Positions 1 to 6,833 of a stretch of DNA of 9,163 nucleotides are shown piece by piece (positions within the stretch are counted from its first letter, which is position 1; every line of letters starts with the position of its first letter). The DNA comes from Actinobacteria bacterium BACL4 MAG-120820-bin23 (GTDB lineage Bacteria > Actinomycetota > Actinomycetes > Nanopelagicales > Nanopelagicaceae). The translations under genes and the position numbers were made by a program. Under the pieces are notes generated by a model. It searched no databases. It was not told the DNA's origin and saw nothing but the letters and a program-made list of their open reading frames with translations. The stretch spans positions 1 to 9,163 of the forward strand of contig LIBD01000027.1 in NCBI GenBank assembly GCA_001437855.1, written 5' to 3'.

Positions 1-185
1 GAGACGCTTTTTATCTTTGGATGATCTGGAGCCACACCGCTTCGCACTAAACCCCAAGGTGTTGGAAGTTTTTCAATCATATCTATCGCAAATTTCAGGT
101 CATCACTTTGAAGACCTTGTAGCGCTTGCGCGGCGAAATAACCAGCGGGCCCAGCTCCCACTACTGCCACCCTGAACAATTGCAC
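1..185 (-). CDS. fprA: FprA-type ferredoxin/flavodoxin-NADP+ reductase, N-terminal part (runs off the left edge)
   Basis: The first 61 residues of an adrenodoxin-reductase-type flavoprotein are visible. The family moves electrons between NADPH and ferredoxin or flavodoxin in the cytoplasm through FAD. The start reads VQLFRVAVVGAGPAGYFAA, with the FAD-binding Rossmann motif GxGPAG at about residues 10-15. It is followed by the family hallmark PTPWGLVRSGVAPDHPKIK near residues 41-59, which is nearly invariant in actinobacterial FprA and mitochondrial adrenodoxin reductase. The GTG start at 185 is chosen because AAGGGGA (191-197) sits just upstream; an in-frame GTG at 170 lacks such a site. It lies 74 bases beyond the sialidase stop in the same direction, and I see no hairpin plus T-run between them, so readthrough is possible. 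It is probably a housekeeping gene unrelated to the operon. Recognition is strong despite truncation. Confidence 0.88.
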   Translation of the reverse strand, partial: MQLFRVAVVGAGPAGYFAAQALQGLQSDDLKFAIDMIEKLPTPWGLVRSGVAPDHPKIKSV

Positions 186-259
186 TTTACTCCCCTTGTT
201 TTATCGTAAGGGCCTTGCCATGACCTCGAACGATTGCACCGACCATGTCCTAATACTAG

Positions 260-1837
260 TTATTGGATTGATAGCCCCGATTTTGTTGAAATTTGATGGC
301 GAATTTGTCCTGAGGTTGAACCTAGATTGGGGTGTGTGGCTGACCACTTGAAGACCAGAGATACGTTCCCTATTTCTAGATCTTCGTGCTGAATCCGATA
401 ACGCAAATCCATGAAAGTAATCTTATCTCCAGGTGATAGCTTGCTTGTGCTTGATACCTTTTCTTCACATAAGCTCTCTATCTTTATTTCCGTGAGTAGG
501 TGAGGGCTGTGATTCTGAAGACGACCACTAAATCTCAGCTCATCTCCTACCTTTAGACCGGGAGAAACTGGCCCTAAGATTTCATCAAACTCTTCCTTTG
601 TAAATACTGGATCTCCGCTTGCAGATCCAGAATTAGGGCCAATTTCTTTTCGCTCCGAAAATTTGAAAACTGACATATCAACCGTTGGAATGTTTCGTTT
701 CACTAAACTAATTAAACGCTCTAATACTTGCTTATCTCGACCTGGTCTTACGTATCGAAAAGCAACTTGAAATTCAATTTCATTTTCATCCACTTCAAGA
801 GGTAATACTTCTTTTGTTTCCTTAAGTTCATCTAACGAAAACCTACAAAAGACCATCTCGGTATATCCATGTCTTTCAAAAAGTACTCCGATACGACCAT
901 CTGCTAGCTCGCAAGCAGTGGAATAAGCTGAGCTTTCAGACTCTAATAAAATCGCCCTGGGCCAAGTAACTCCTCCGTCTCTTGAAAGTTTTGCAACTGT
1001 CCTTCTTCTTAAATCTGAATCATGATTATGGGTGCAAATAACCTCTCCTGATTTAAGGGTTGCTAAAGAGCCATTATCGCTAGGATCTGGTAGTTCGTGA
1101 TGAGGGAGTAGTTCGGAAATAGTCTGGCCACCATCGACTGACTTTCCACTTAAACGTAATGGGGTGGAACGTGAGTGAAAGAGAATAGTTCCATTATTTA
1201 GGCAGGCAATCCCTGATTCATTTCCAGATGGAATTTCAGCTCCTAGTTTCCAGGTGTTCCCATGATCGTCGCTAAATGCCAGAGCTCCTAATAGTTCTGA
1301 ACCTCGGCGCAGAACAAAGGAATGAATCAGGCGTCCAGCGTATGGGCCATTTGGTATGCAGCAACCCATCCCAGAGGATGCAAATATGCCGTGCGTTTTC
1401 TCGTCTTTTACCTGCTCTGTCACTATCTTGTGAGACCAAGTTTCTCCATCATCATCAGAGATTGATAGTGATATATGAACAACTGTTGGATCATCTTGAG
1501 CGCAACCTAAAGAACTCTCAAAAAAACTTGCCAGACTAGAAGACTGACAGAAAACAATTATGCGTCCTTTGTCACCAACATTTGGGTCAAAAATGATACT
1601 GGCATCGCCATACCCAGAAACTCCTTCGCTTGCCAGAAAAACTTCTTGGCCAGTCCATCTCTCCCCGTTGTCATCACTCATTCGAATGACTAAGTCAATC
1701 GGCCCTGGTAAATCATCTAGATCAACGCGAGCATCATAAATTGCAATTATTCGCCCTGAATTAGTAACTGCCATCGCAGGGATTCGATATTGGCGATACC
1801 CACCAATGCCCCTAGAGGCAAGTACCTGGTAATCCAT
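260..1837 (-). CDS. nanH: Exo-alpha-sialidase (GH33 neuraminidase), predicted cytoplasmic
   Basis: Hydrolyses terminal alpha-ketosidic sialic acid (or a related nonulosonate). The catalytic beta-propeller spans about residues 1-340. The YRIP motif carries R18, the first arginine of the carboxylate-binding triad. D42 lies in DDLPGP and matches the acid/base Asp of the Micromonospora enzyme as I recall it. E207, R223 and R277-R279 fit the remaining conserved acid and arginines, and Y305 (SAYST) with E321 fits the nucleophile pair. Five Asp boxes (SxDxGxxW) begin at S54, S127, S189, S233 (ending in Ile instead of Trp) and S285. There is no signal peptide: the protein starts MDYQVLASRG directly before the first propeller strand, and it has nine cysteines, so cytosolic action is inferred. 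Residues about 345-525 are an extra C-terminal region; its last 95 look like a beta-sandwich. The start lies 3 bases after the lyase stop, with no clear Shine-Dalgarno, implying translational coupling. Last gene of the operon. Confidence 0.93.
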   Translation of the reverse strand: MDYQVLASRGIGGYRQYRIPAMAVTNSGRIIAIYDARVDLDDLPGPIDLVIRMSDDNGERWTGQEVFLASEGVSGYGDASIIFDPNVGDKGRIIVFCQSSSLASFFESSLGCAQDDPTVVHISLSISDDDGETWSHKIVTEQVKDEKTHGIFASSGMGCCIPNGPYAGRLIHSFVLRRGSELLGALAFSDDHGNTWKLGAEIPSGNESGIACLNNGTILFHSRSTPLRLSGKSVDGGQTISELLPHHELPDPSDNGSLATLKSGEVICTHNHDSDLRRRTVAKLSRDGGVTWPRAILLESESSAYSTACELADGRIGVLFERHGYTEMVFCRFSLDELKETKEVLPLEVDENEIEFQVAFRYVRPGRDKQVLERLISLVKRNIPTVDMSVFKFSERKEIGPNSGSASGDPVFTKEEFDEILGPVSPGLKVGDELRFSGRLQNHSPHLLTEIKIESLCEEKVSSTSKLSPGDKITFMDLRYRIQHEDLEIGNVSLVFKWSATHPNLGSTSGQIRHQISTKSGLSIQ

Positions 1838-1840
1838 TAG

Positions 1841-2794
1841 TTACTTGAGATTGAGGCCAGCTCGAGTCAGAAATGGCTTAATTGCCGCAACTTCATTCTC
1901 GTTTAGAGCAATCGCAGGTGGAGCAGTTCGAGCATCTTCAATGATGCCAAGTAGTTTGAGTGCTGCTTTAAAAGCTCCAATAGCAGAGGAACCTCTTCCC
2001 ATCCGATCTGAGGCACCTACGTCTACTAGTCCAAACATCGCAAACAGTCGTTCCTGCTCTTTACGCGCTGCAAGATAATCTCCACTACTTACAAGATCAT
2101 ATATTTTTACATATCCTGCAGGATCAATATTGCCAATGCCTGGAATAACTCCATCTGCGCCAAACATAAGAGCTGAGTCGACTGTTAATTCTGAGCCAGT
2201 CAGGACCACAAAGCTCGGCAAGTTCAATTTCTTTATTTCAAGAATTACAGCTCGTATGCCCGAATCGCTGCCAGATGAGTCTTTTAGACCACCTATAACA
2301 CCTTCTTTTGCCAGGGTTAATATGGTTCCAAGATCTAATTTAACGCCATTCACTGCAACTGGTATGTCATAGGCATAGATAGGGATATTTGGGCAAGCTT
2401 TTTTAACCAATCGGAAATGGTTAGCAATCTCTGCAGGATGTGTTCTTACATAAAAAGGGGCTGTTATAACAATTCCCTCAACGCCTGCTGCCACTGCGGT
2501 ATTTACGTGCTCAATAACTCTTAGCGTGGTGGTATCAATTGCTCCAACAACGACTGGGACTCTACCCTGCACTTCATCCATTGTGATTCTAATTACTTCT
2601 GCTCTATTCTCGTCAGTTAAATATGCAACTTCACTGGTGGAGCCAAGAATAAATAAGCCATGAACCCCTCCGTCAATTAAGTGGTTGATTAATTTACGCA
2701 AAGACTTTTCATCAACTCTGTAATCAGCGGTGAAGGGAGTACAAACAGGGGGAACTACCCCTTTAAGAATTCTTGGACTGTTCAGGTTATTCAT
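1841..2794 (-). CDS. DapA/NanA-superfamily class I lyase, likely N-acetylneuraminate-lyase-like
   Basis: A 317-residue (beta/alpha)8 aldolase of the DHDPS/NAL superfamily. Pyruvate would form a Schiff base with K171 in GGLKDSSG. Y142 in YDIP is the catalytic tyrosine, and residues 51-55 (GSTSE) are the pyruvate-carboxylate loop, usually GTTGE in DHDPS and GSTGE in NAL. After YDIP the sequence is VAVNG, so the arginine that true DHDPS uses to bind aspartate semialdehyde (YNVPSRTG) is absent. This argues against lysine biosynthesis and for a sugar-acid lyase. The genes around it (sialidase 3 bases downstream, ABC importer upstream) point to cleavage of a sialic-acid-like substrate to pyruvate plus an aldose. 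Two ATGs lie 6 bases apart; the one at 2794 is chosen because AGGAG at 2802-2806 is 7 bases away, against 1 base for the ATG at 2800. A 2-keto-3-deoxy-sugar acid aldolase is the main alternative. Confidence 0.85.
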   Translation of the reverse strand: MNNLNSPRILKGVVPPVCTPFTADYRVDEKSLRKLINHLIDGGVHGLFILGSTSEVAYLTDENRAEVIRITMDEVQGRVPVVVGAIDTTTLRVIEHVNTAVAAGVEGIVITAPFYVRTHPAEIANHFRLVKKACPNIPIYAYDIPVAVNGVKLDLGTILTLAKEGVIGGLKDSSGSDSGIRAVILEIKKLNLPSFVVLTGSELTVDSALMFGADGVIPGIGNIDPAGYVKIYDLVSSGDYLAARKEQERLFAMFGLVDVGASDRMGRGSSAIGAFKAALKLLGIIEDARTAPPAIALNENEVAAIKPFLTRAGLNLK

Positions 2795-2796
2795 AT

Positions 2797-3819
2797 TCAT
2801 GCTCCTATAGGTGGTTTCTCTAGATGACATGCGACTTGGTGACTTGAATCTGCCTCGTAGGCAAGGCGTAGGACAGGACGCGTAGTTTTGCAAATGTCCA
2901 TGACATATGGACAACGGGTAGAGAACGCACAACCACTTGGCGCATCTATAGGACTTGGAACTTCTCCCTGTAAAACTATCTCCTTCTTTTTGCCTTGAAG
3001 ATTCATATCAGGAACAGCAGAGAGGAGTGCAATTGTGTATGGGTGTTCAGCATTTTCTGGAAGAGCGCCAGCGGGAAGAATTTCTACAACCGAGCCTAGA
3101 TACATAACTGCAATTCGATGACCAACATATCGTGCCACGGCAACATCATGGGTGATAAAGACAAATGACAATCCAGTCTCTCTTTGAATCTGCCGTAGGA
3201 GATTGATTATTTGAGCCTGAATGGAGACATCTAGCGCTGAAACAATTTCATCAGCAATGATTAGCTCTGGCCTAATAGCTAGACAGCGCGCTATTGCTAA
3301 TCGTTGTCTTTGACCACCTGAGAACTCATGTGGATAACGCTGGAGGTATTCAACTCGCATATTTACCATCTCACAAGACTCTTTTATACGGGAGAAACGC
3401 TCCTCTGGATCTTTCATCCCATGTACTTGGAGGACCTCATCGATTGCAGCTCCCACTCTCTGCCTTGGATTAAATGAGGTGTAGGGGTCCTGAAAAATCA
3501 TTTGGACTCTTCTTCGGAAAGCTAATTCTTCAGTCCGATTTAAACCAACAACATTCTTTAAGCCATCCCCGAAATCAAACGAGAGTTCACCACCAGTTGG
3601 TTTTTGGAGAACAGCCAACATTCTTCCTAACGTGGTTTTACCGCAGCCTGATTCTCCAATGATCGATATGGTTTCGCCTCGGTATATATCCAGATCTACT
3701 CCATCAAGTGCTTTTACTTCACCAATTTTTCGACGCAGCACTCCTCCAGTTACTGGAAAGTACTTTTTTATCCCTTTGGCTTGATAAAGAGGTTCTGTAA
3801 AAACAATTTCTTTAGACAT
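2797..3819 (-). CDS. Oligopeptide/sialic-acid-type ABC transporter ATP-binding protein (DppF/OppF-like)
   Basis: Second of two nucleotide-binding subunits, 340 residues, acting at the inner face of the membrane. Walker A is GESGCGKT at 55-62, the Q-loop glutamine Q110, the signature FSGGQ at 166-170, Walker B ELIIADE at 185-191, and the H-loop histidine H224. The D-loop region reads DEIVSALD where most ABC ATPases have DEP. The C-terminal oligo_HPY region (about 255-335) carries HPYTIALLSAVP and four cysteines (C297, C303, C310, C331), the pattern linked to a [4Fe-4S] cluster in Dpp-type ATPases. The ATG at 3819 is preferred over an in-frame extension to 3861: homology begins near MSKEIVF, a GGGG-rich site lies just upstream, and this start overlaps the previous gene by 8 bases. 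The stop shares bases with the ATG at 2800 near the lyase start. Confidence 0.93.
   Translation of the reverse strand: MSKEIVFTEPLYQAKGIKKYFPVTGGVLRRKIGEVKALDGVDLDIYRGETISIIGESGCGKTTLGRMLAVLQKPTGGELSFDFGDGLKNVVGLNRTEELAFRRRVQMIFQDPYTSFNPRQRVGAAIDEVLQVHGMKDPEERFSRIKESCEMVNMRVEYLQRYPHEFSGGQRQRLAIARCLAIRPELIIADEIVSALDVSIQAQIINLLRQIQRETGLSFVFITHDVAVARYVGHRIAVMYLGSVVEILPAGALPENAEHPYTIALLSAVPDMNLQGKKKEIVLQGEVPSPIDAPSGCAFSTRCPYVMDICKTTRPVLRLAYEADSSHQVACHLEKPPIGA
2802..2806 (-). promoter_or_regulatory. Ribosome binding site that sets the lyase start
   Basis: AGGAG lies inside the 3' end of the upstream ATPase gene. It is 1 base from the ATG at 2800 but 7 bases from the ATG at 2794, so it favours the latter as the lyase start. 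The two starts differ by two residues, with no effect on the fold. Confidence 0.6.
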
Positions 3820-4861
3820 TAGACCCCGCTTTATTTTGCTTTGGTAAATTACCTTTCTCATCTAATCGAATGCAACGCACTTGATGATTTCCTTGAAAAG
3901 TCATAAGAGGAATGATTTGATCTCTACAGGTATCTGTGGCGAATAGACAACGCTCTGCGAACTCGCATCCTTTTGTTACCTCGGCTGGAGATGGGGTCTG
4001 CCCATCAACTGTTTTTAACTCAACACTCTTGTCAGCATCTAAAGAAGGAACGCTTTGAAGTAGAGCCTGGGTATAGGGATGGCGTGGAGTGCGTAAAACT
4101 TGGTCTACGCTGCCGTATTCCACAACTCTTCCAAGATACATAACTGCAACATGATCTGCGACCTCAGAAACAAGCGCCATATTGTGGGTAATTAGAATAA
4201 AAGTTCTCTTCGCACTCTTCTGTAAATTCTTTAGAAGAGTCATTATTTGCGCTTGTATCGTGACATCTAGAGCGGTTGTTGGCTCATCAGCAATAACCAA
4301 ATCTGGTTCGCAGATGGTCGCGATTGCGATCATAACTCGCTGCCTCATTCCACCAGAGAATTCATGGGGATAGGCGTTATAGCGGCGCTCCGGATCTGGA
4401 ATTCCAAGTTTTCTAAATAATTCAATAACGCGCTCTTTTGCCTCATCTTTAGATAAGTTGTGGTGTTGAAGAAGGCTCTCTGCTACCTGGCGCCCCACTC
4501 GATGGGCTGGGTTTAAAGATGAAAGTGTGTCTTGAAAAATCATCCCTATTTTAGCGCCGCGAAAACTTCGCATCTCCCTGCCGAATTTCTCAAGTTTATT
4601 TAATTCTGTAGCTTGGTCATTTTCATAATAACTAATTAATCCTGAGTCGACTCTTCCATTATCGGGCAGCAATTGGACAATAGCTTGTGCTGTTACAGAC
4701 TTCCCGCATCCAGACTCTCCAACAATACAAAGGAATGAGCCTCTAGGAACTTGTAATGAGACATCGCGCAAAATGTGAAGGCTTGAAGATTCGACAGTGA
4801 AACTTACATTAACGTCTTTCAGTTCGAGGATATTATTCAATTGTTTGCTTTCTAGAGCCAA
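3812..4861 (-). CDS. Oligopeptide/sialic-acid-type ABC transporter ATP-binding protein (DppD/OppD-like)
   Basis: First nucleotide-binding subunit, about 349 residues. It has Walker A GESGCGKS at 48-55, Q-loop Q110, signature FSGGM at 168-172, Walker B DLVIADE at 187-193 followed by PTTALDV, and H-loop H226. The C-terminal oligo_HPY segment starts at HPYTQALLQSVP (261-272) and has cysteines C299, C305, C312 and C330, the probable iron-sulfur ligands of this family. DEPTTALDVTIQAQ is the typical DppD form, and the neighbour carries the DppF form, so the two make the usual heterodimer. The start is uncertain. No ATG precedes the conserved ILELKDV. TTG at 4861 overlaps the permease by 29 bases; TTG at 4840 would overlap by 8 bases. 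Neither has a strong Shine-Dalgarno, so coupling to permease translation is likely. Confidence 0.92.
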   Translation of the reverse strand: MALESKQLNNILELKDVNVSFTVESSSLHILRDVSLQVPRGSFLCIVGESGCGKSVTAQAIVQLLPDNGRVDSGLISYYENDQATELNKLEKFGREMRSFRGAKIGMIFQDTLSSLNPAHRVGRQVAESLLQHHNLSKDEAKERVIELFRKLGIPDPERRYNAYPHEFSGGMRQRVMIAIATICEPDLVIADEPTTALDVTIQAQIMTLLKNLQKSAKRTFILITHNMALVSEVADHVAVMYLGRVVEYGSVDQVLRTPRHPYTQALLQSVPSLDADKSVELKTVDGQTPSPAEVTKGCEFAERCLFATDTCRDQIIPLMTFQGNHQVRCIRLDEKGNLPKQNKAGSNV

Positions 4862-5765
4862 AAAGCTTCTCTCTTAAAGTTGCTGCAAAGGTCTTATTCT
4901 TTGCATTTGTTCGCTGCCTTGGGTCAAGTACATCTCTTAAACCATCTCCCACAAAATTTACTCCTGTAACAAATGCAATTATTGCTACAGCTGGGAAAAC
5001 CCAGAGCCACCAGTATTGCTCTACAACTACTGGGGCTTGAGCTGCAGATAATAAGTTTCCCCAAGTAGGAGTTGTCACTGGTACCCCAAGGCCTAGAAAT
5101 GAAAGCCCTGCCTCAGCAATAATGTAAATAGCTATATTTATCGTAAATGCAACAACAATCGGGCTCATTGTATTTGGCAAAAGGTGGCGGAAAATTATTC
5201 GTTTCTTAGAAAATCCAAATGCCCTGTCAGCCTCGACAAAAGCCTCTTCTCTTAAAGACAAAAACTCGCTTCTAACTAATCTTAGAGTCGTCATCCACCC
5301 CGTGAGGGCGAAAATTATGATCACGTTATTTACCCCTTGCCCCATAATTGTCACAAATATCAGAACAAGCACCAATTGTGGAAAAGTCATAAAGAGTTCA
5401 GAAATACGGATCAATACCGTATCGATTTTCCCTCCCAAATATCCCGCAATAGCTCCAAGCACAGTTCCTATTAGATTGCCTAAAAACGATGCAGTAATAC
5501 CTATGAGGATTGAGTTTCTCCCGCCGTATAGAACTCTACTAAATACATCACGGCCTAATTGATCAGTTCCCATCAGATGATCTGTAGATGGCGAGAGACT
5601 AGTACTCATGCCATCCATTAAATTTGGATTGTAGCCAGAGATTTCTTCAGCAAATATCGCTGAGGTGATAATAAGAAATATCACTAATAGTCCAAACATG
5701 CCGGTTAAGTTTCCAGCAAAATTTCTCACCAATAAACGTGCGGTGCTAGGGACTTTCTCTGTCAT
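4833..5765 (-). CDS. ABC transporter permease, DppC/OppC-like
   Basis: Second membrane subunit of the importer, 310 residues, the usual DppC length. An N-terminal helix at about 20-40 (GMFGLLVIFLIITSAIF) is followed by the family signature HLMGTDQLGRDVFSRVLYGG at 63-82. Further hydrophobic helices follow at about 86-108, 128-152, 202-225 and 253-275. The cytoplasmic coupling (EAA) loop reads EAFVEADRAFGFSKKRIIFRH at 174-194 and would contact an ATPase. The ATG overlaps the TGA of the upstream permease by 4 bases (ATGA), the classic sign of coupled translation, with AGGGG about ten bases upstream. The C-terminal tail after DPRQR is short and basic. The family handles peptides, opines, nickel and sialic acids, so the substrate is inferred from neighbours. 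Confidence 0.94.
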   Translation of the reverse strand: MTEKVPSTARLLVRNFAGNLTGMFGLLVIFLIITSAIFAEEISGYNPNLMDGMSTSLSPSTDHLMGTDQLGRDVFSRVLYGGRNSILIGITASFLGNLIGTVLGAIAGYLGGKIDTVLIRISELFMTFPQLVLVLIFVTIMGQGVNNVIIIFALTGWMTTLRLVRSEFLSLREEAFVEADRAFGFSKKRIIFRHLLPNTMSPIVVAFTINIAIYIIAEAGLSFLGLGVPVTTPTWGNLLSAAQAPVVVEQYWWLWVFPAVAIIAFVTGVNFVGDGLRDVLDPRQRTNAKNKTFAATLREKLFGSRKQTIE

Positions 5766-6727
5766 TCTATTGTTGCCCCTAACCTAACTCGCGGATCTAA
5801 AATAGACTTGACGATATCGACCAAAAAACTAGCAAAGAGAATAGCTACGGCAATTAAGAGGCTTACCACCATAATTACTGGGTAATCAGAAACTGTTACC
5901 GCCTCGACAATCGTTTTGCCGATACCTGGCCATTGGAATACTGCTTCTACTAATACCGCTCCACCTACCAATAGCGGCAGACGAAAAGCTATTAAAACCA
6001 TGACTGGACCTAAAGAGTTTCGGAAAACATGGCTCCACATCACTTTCCATTCGGGCAAACCTTTACTGCGCGCAGTTTTAACAAAATCTCGATTAATTGT
6101 GTCCAGAACAGAATTTCGGGTATACCTAATTAACACTGCAAGCATAGCTATGCTCAGAGTTGCTACTGGCAGAATTAGATGAGGTAGGCGATCTATAAAA
6201 GTTACTTGCCCTGGGGAGATTCTTTGGCCCGTTGGAAGCAAACTGACTCTGTAAGCGAAAATATTTAAAAGTGCCAATCCAATAAAGAAATCTGGAACTG
6301 AAATACCGATAGCTGCTAAAACACGAGAAAACTTATCTGTTAGCCCACCTCGGTTGGCTCCTGCCACTAAGCCAATCAGCAAAGAAAGAGTTGTTGAGAT
6401 TATCAAGGCAGCGAGCACCAATTCCAATGTTGCCGGCATTCTAAGAGCCAATATCTCAGAAATGGGTTGGCCGCTTTGGATGCTATAGCCAAAGTTCCCT
6501 CTAAATATCTCGATTAGCCAATTGAAGTACTGCACAAAGATTGGATCGTTAAAACCAAGTCTCTCCTTGAGAATAGCCAAGTTTGTGGCATCGGCTGCAG
6601 CATCTGGTGATATCAAGGAGTTAAGGGGATCGATTGGCGAAAGTCTTGAAGCAAAGAAAATGATGGCACTAATTGCCAGTGCCATAGGAATCATAATTGC
6701 GACTCTTCTGATTATAAAAGCTATCAA
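5762..6727 (-). CDS. ABC transporter permease, DppB/OppB-like
   Basis: First membrane subunit, 321 residues. The N-terminus (MIAFIIRRVAIMIPMALAIS) is the standard DppB opening, with a helix at about 9-28 and the SRLSPIDP segment just after it. More hydrophobic segments lie at about 101-124, 136-160, 182-202, 238-262 and 283-306. The EAA coupling loop is RDFVKTARSKGLPEWKVMWSH at 213-233, and the protein ends in the usual DPRVR. The TTG start at 6727 is chosen because AGGAAAG lies 7 bases upstream and the N-terminus then matches family length; the next ATG, at codon 12, would cut into the first helix. It is separated from the binding-protein gene by 106 bases that include a strong hairpin and overlaps the next permease by 4 bases. 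Its level may therefore be set below that of the binding protein. Confidence 0.93.
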   Translation of the reverse strand: MIAFIIRRVAIMIPMALAISAIIFFASRLSPIDPLNSLISPDAAADATNLAILKERLGFNDPIFVQYFNWLIEIFRGNFGYSIQSGQPISEILALRMPATLELVLAALIISTTLSLLIGLVAGANRGGLTDKFSRVLAAIGISVPDFFIGLALLNIFAYRVSLLPTGQRISPGQVTFIDRLPHLILPVATLSIAMLAVLIRYTRNSVLDTINRDFVKTARSKGLPEWKVMWSHVFRNSLGPVMVLIAFRLPLLVGGAVLVEAVFQWPGIGKTIVEAVTVSDYPVIMVVSLLIAVAILFASFLVDIVKSILDPRVRLGATIE

Positions 6728-6770
6728 GGCTCTTTCCTGTAACTAGGTTAAGAAACTCGGATTAAAGAGA

Positions 6771-6802
6771 ATCAGTGGGTCGAATCACTCCGACCCACTG
6801 AT
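6771..6802 (-). terminator. Intra-operon hairpin between binding protein and permease, possible attenuator or mRNA stabiliser
   Basis: ATCAGTGGGTC (6771-6781) and GACCCACTGAT (6792-6802) are perfect 11-bp complements around a 10-base loop. On the transcribed strand the stem is followed by TCTCTTTAAT, a U-rich but broken tract, so full termination is unlikely. Its position after the binding-protein stop and before the permease fits the common arrangement in which a hairpin protects or partly terminates the transcript. That would give more binding protein than membrane subunits. Confidence 0.7.
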
Positions 6803-6833
6803 CTAACTGCTAACTACCTGATTACTTTCTGCC

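Noticed and set aside
203..208. TACGAT as a -10 box for fprA
   Set aside because: No partner -35 is seen and the implied leader would begin almost at the ribosome site; too weak to call.
1841..2794. Annotation as dihydrodipicolinate synthase (dapA)
   Set aside because: The arginine that binds aspartate semialdehyde is missing after YDIP, and the gene sits between an importer and a sialidase rather than with lysine genes.
2795..2932. N-terminal extension of the lyase reading frame to 2932
   Set aside because: It would overlap the ATPase gene by about 136 bases, adds a stretch unlike any lyase N-terminus, and lacks a ribosome site; AGGAG at 2802-2806 fits the ATG at 2794.
3820..3861. Longer start for the second ATPase at 3861
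   Set aside because: The extra residues overlap the previous gene and do not match the family; the ATG at 3819 gives an 8-base overlap and a normal N-terminus.
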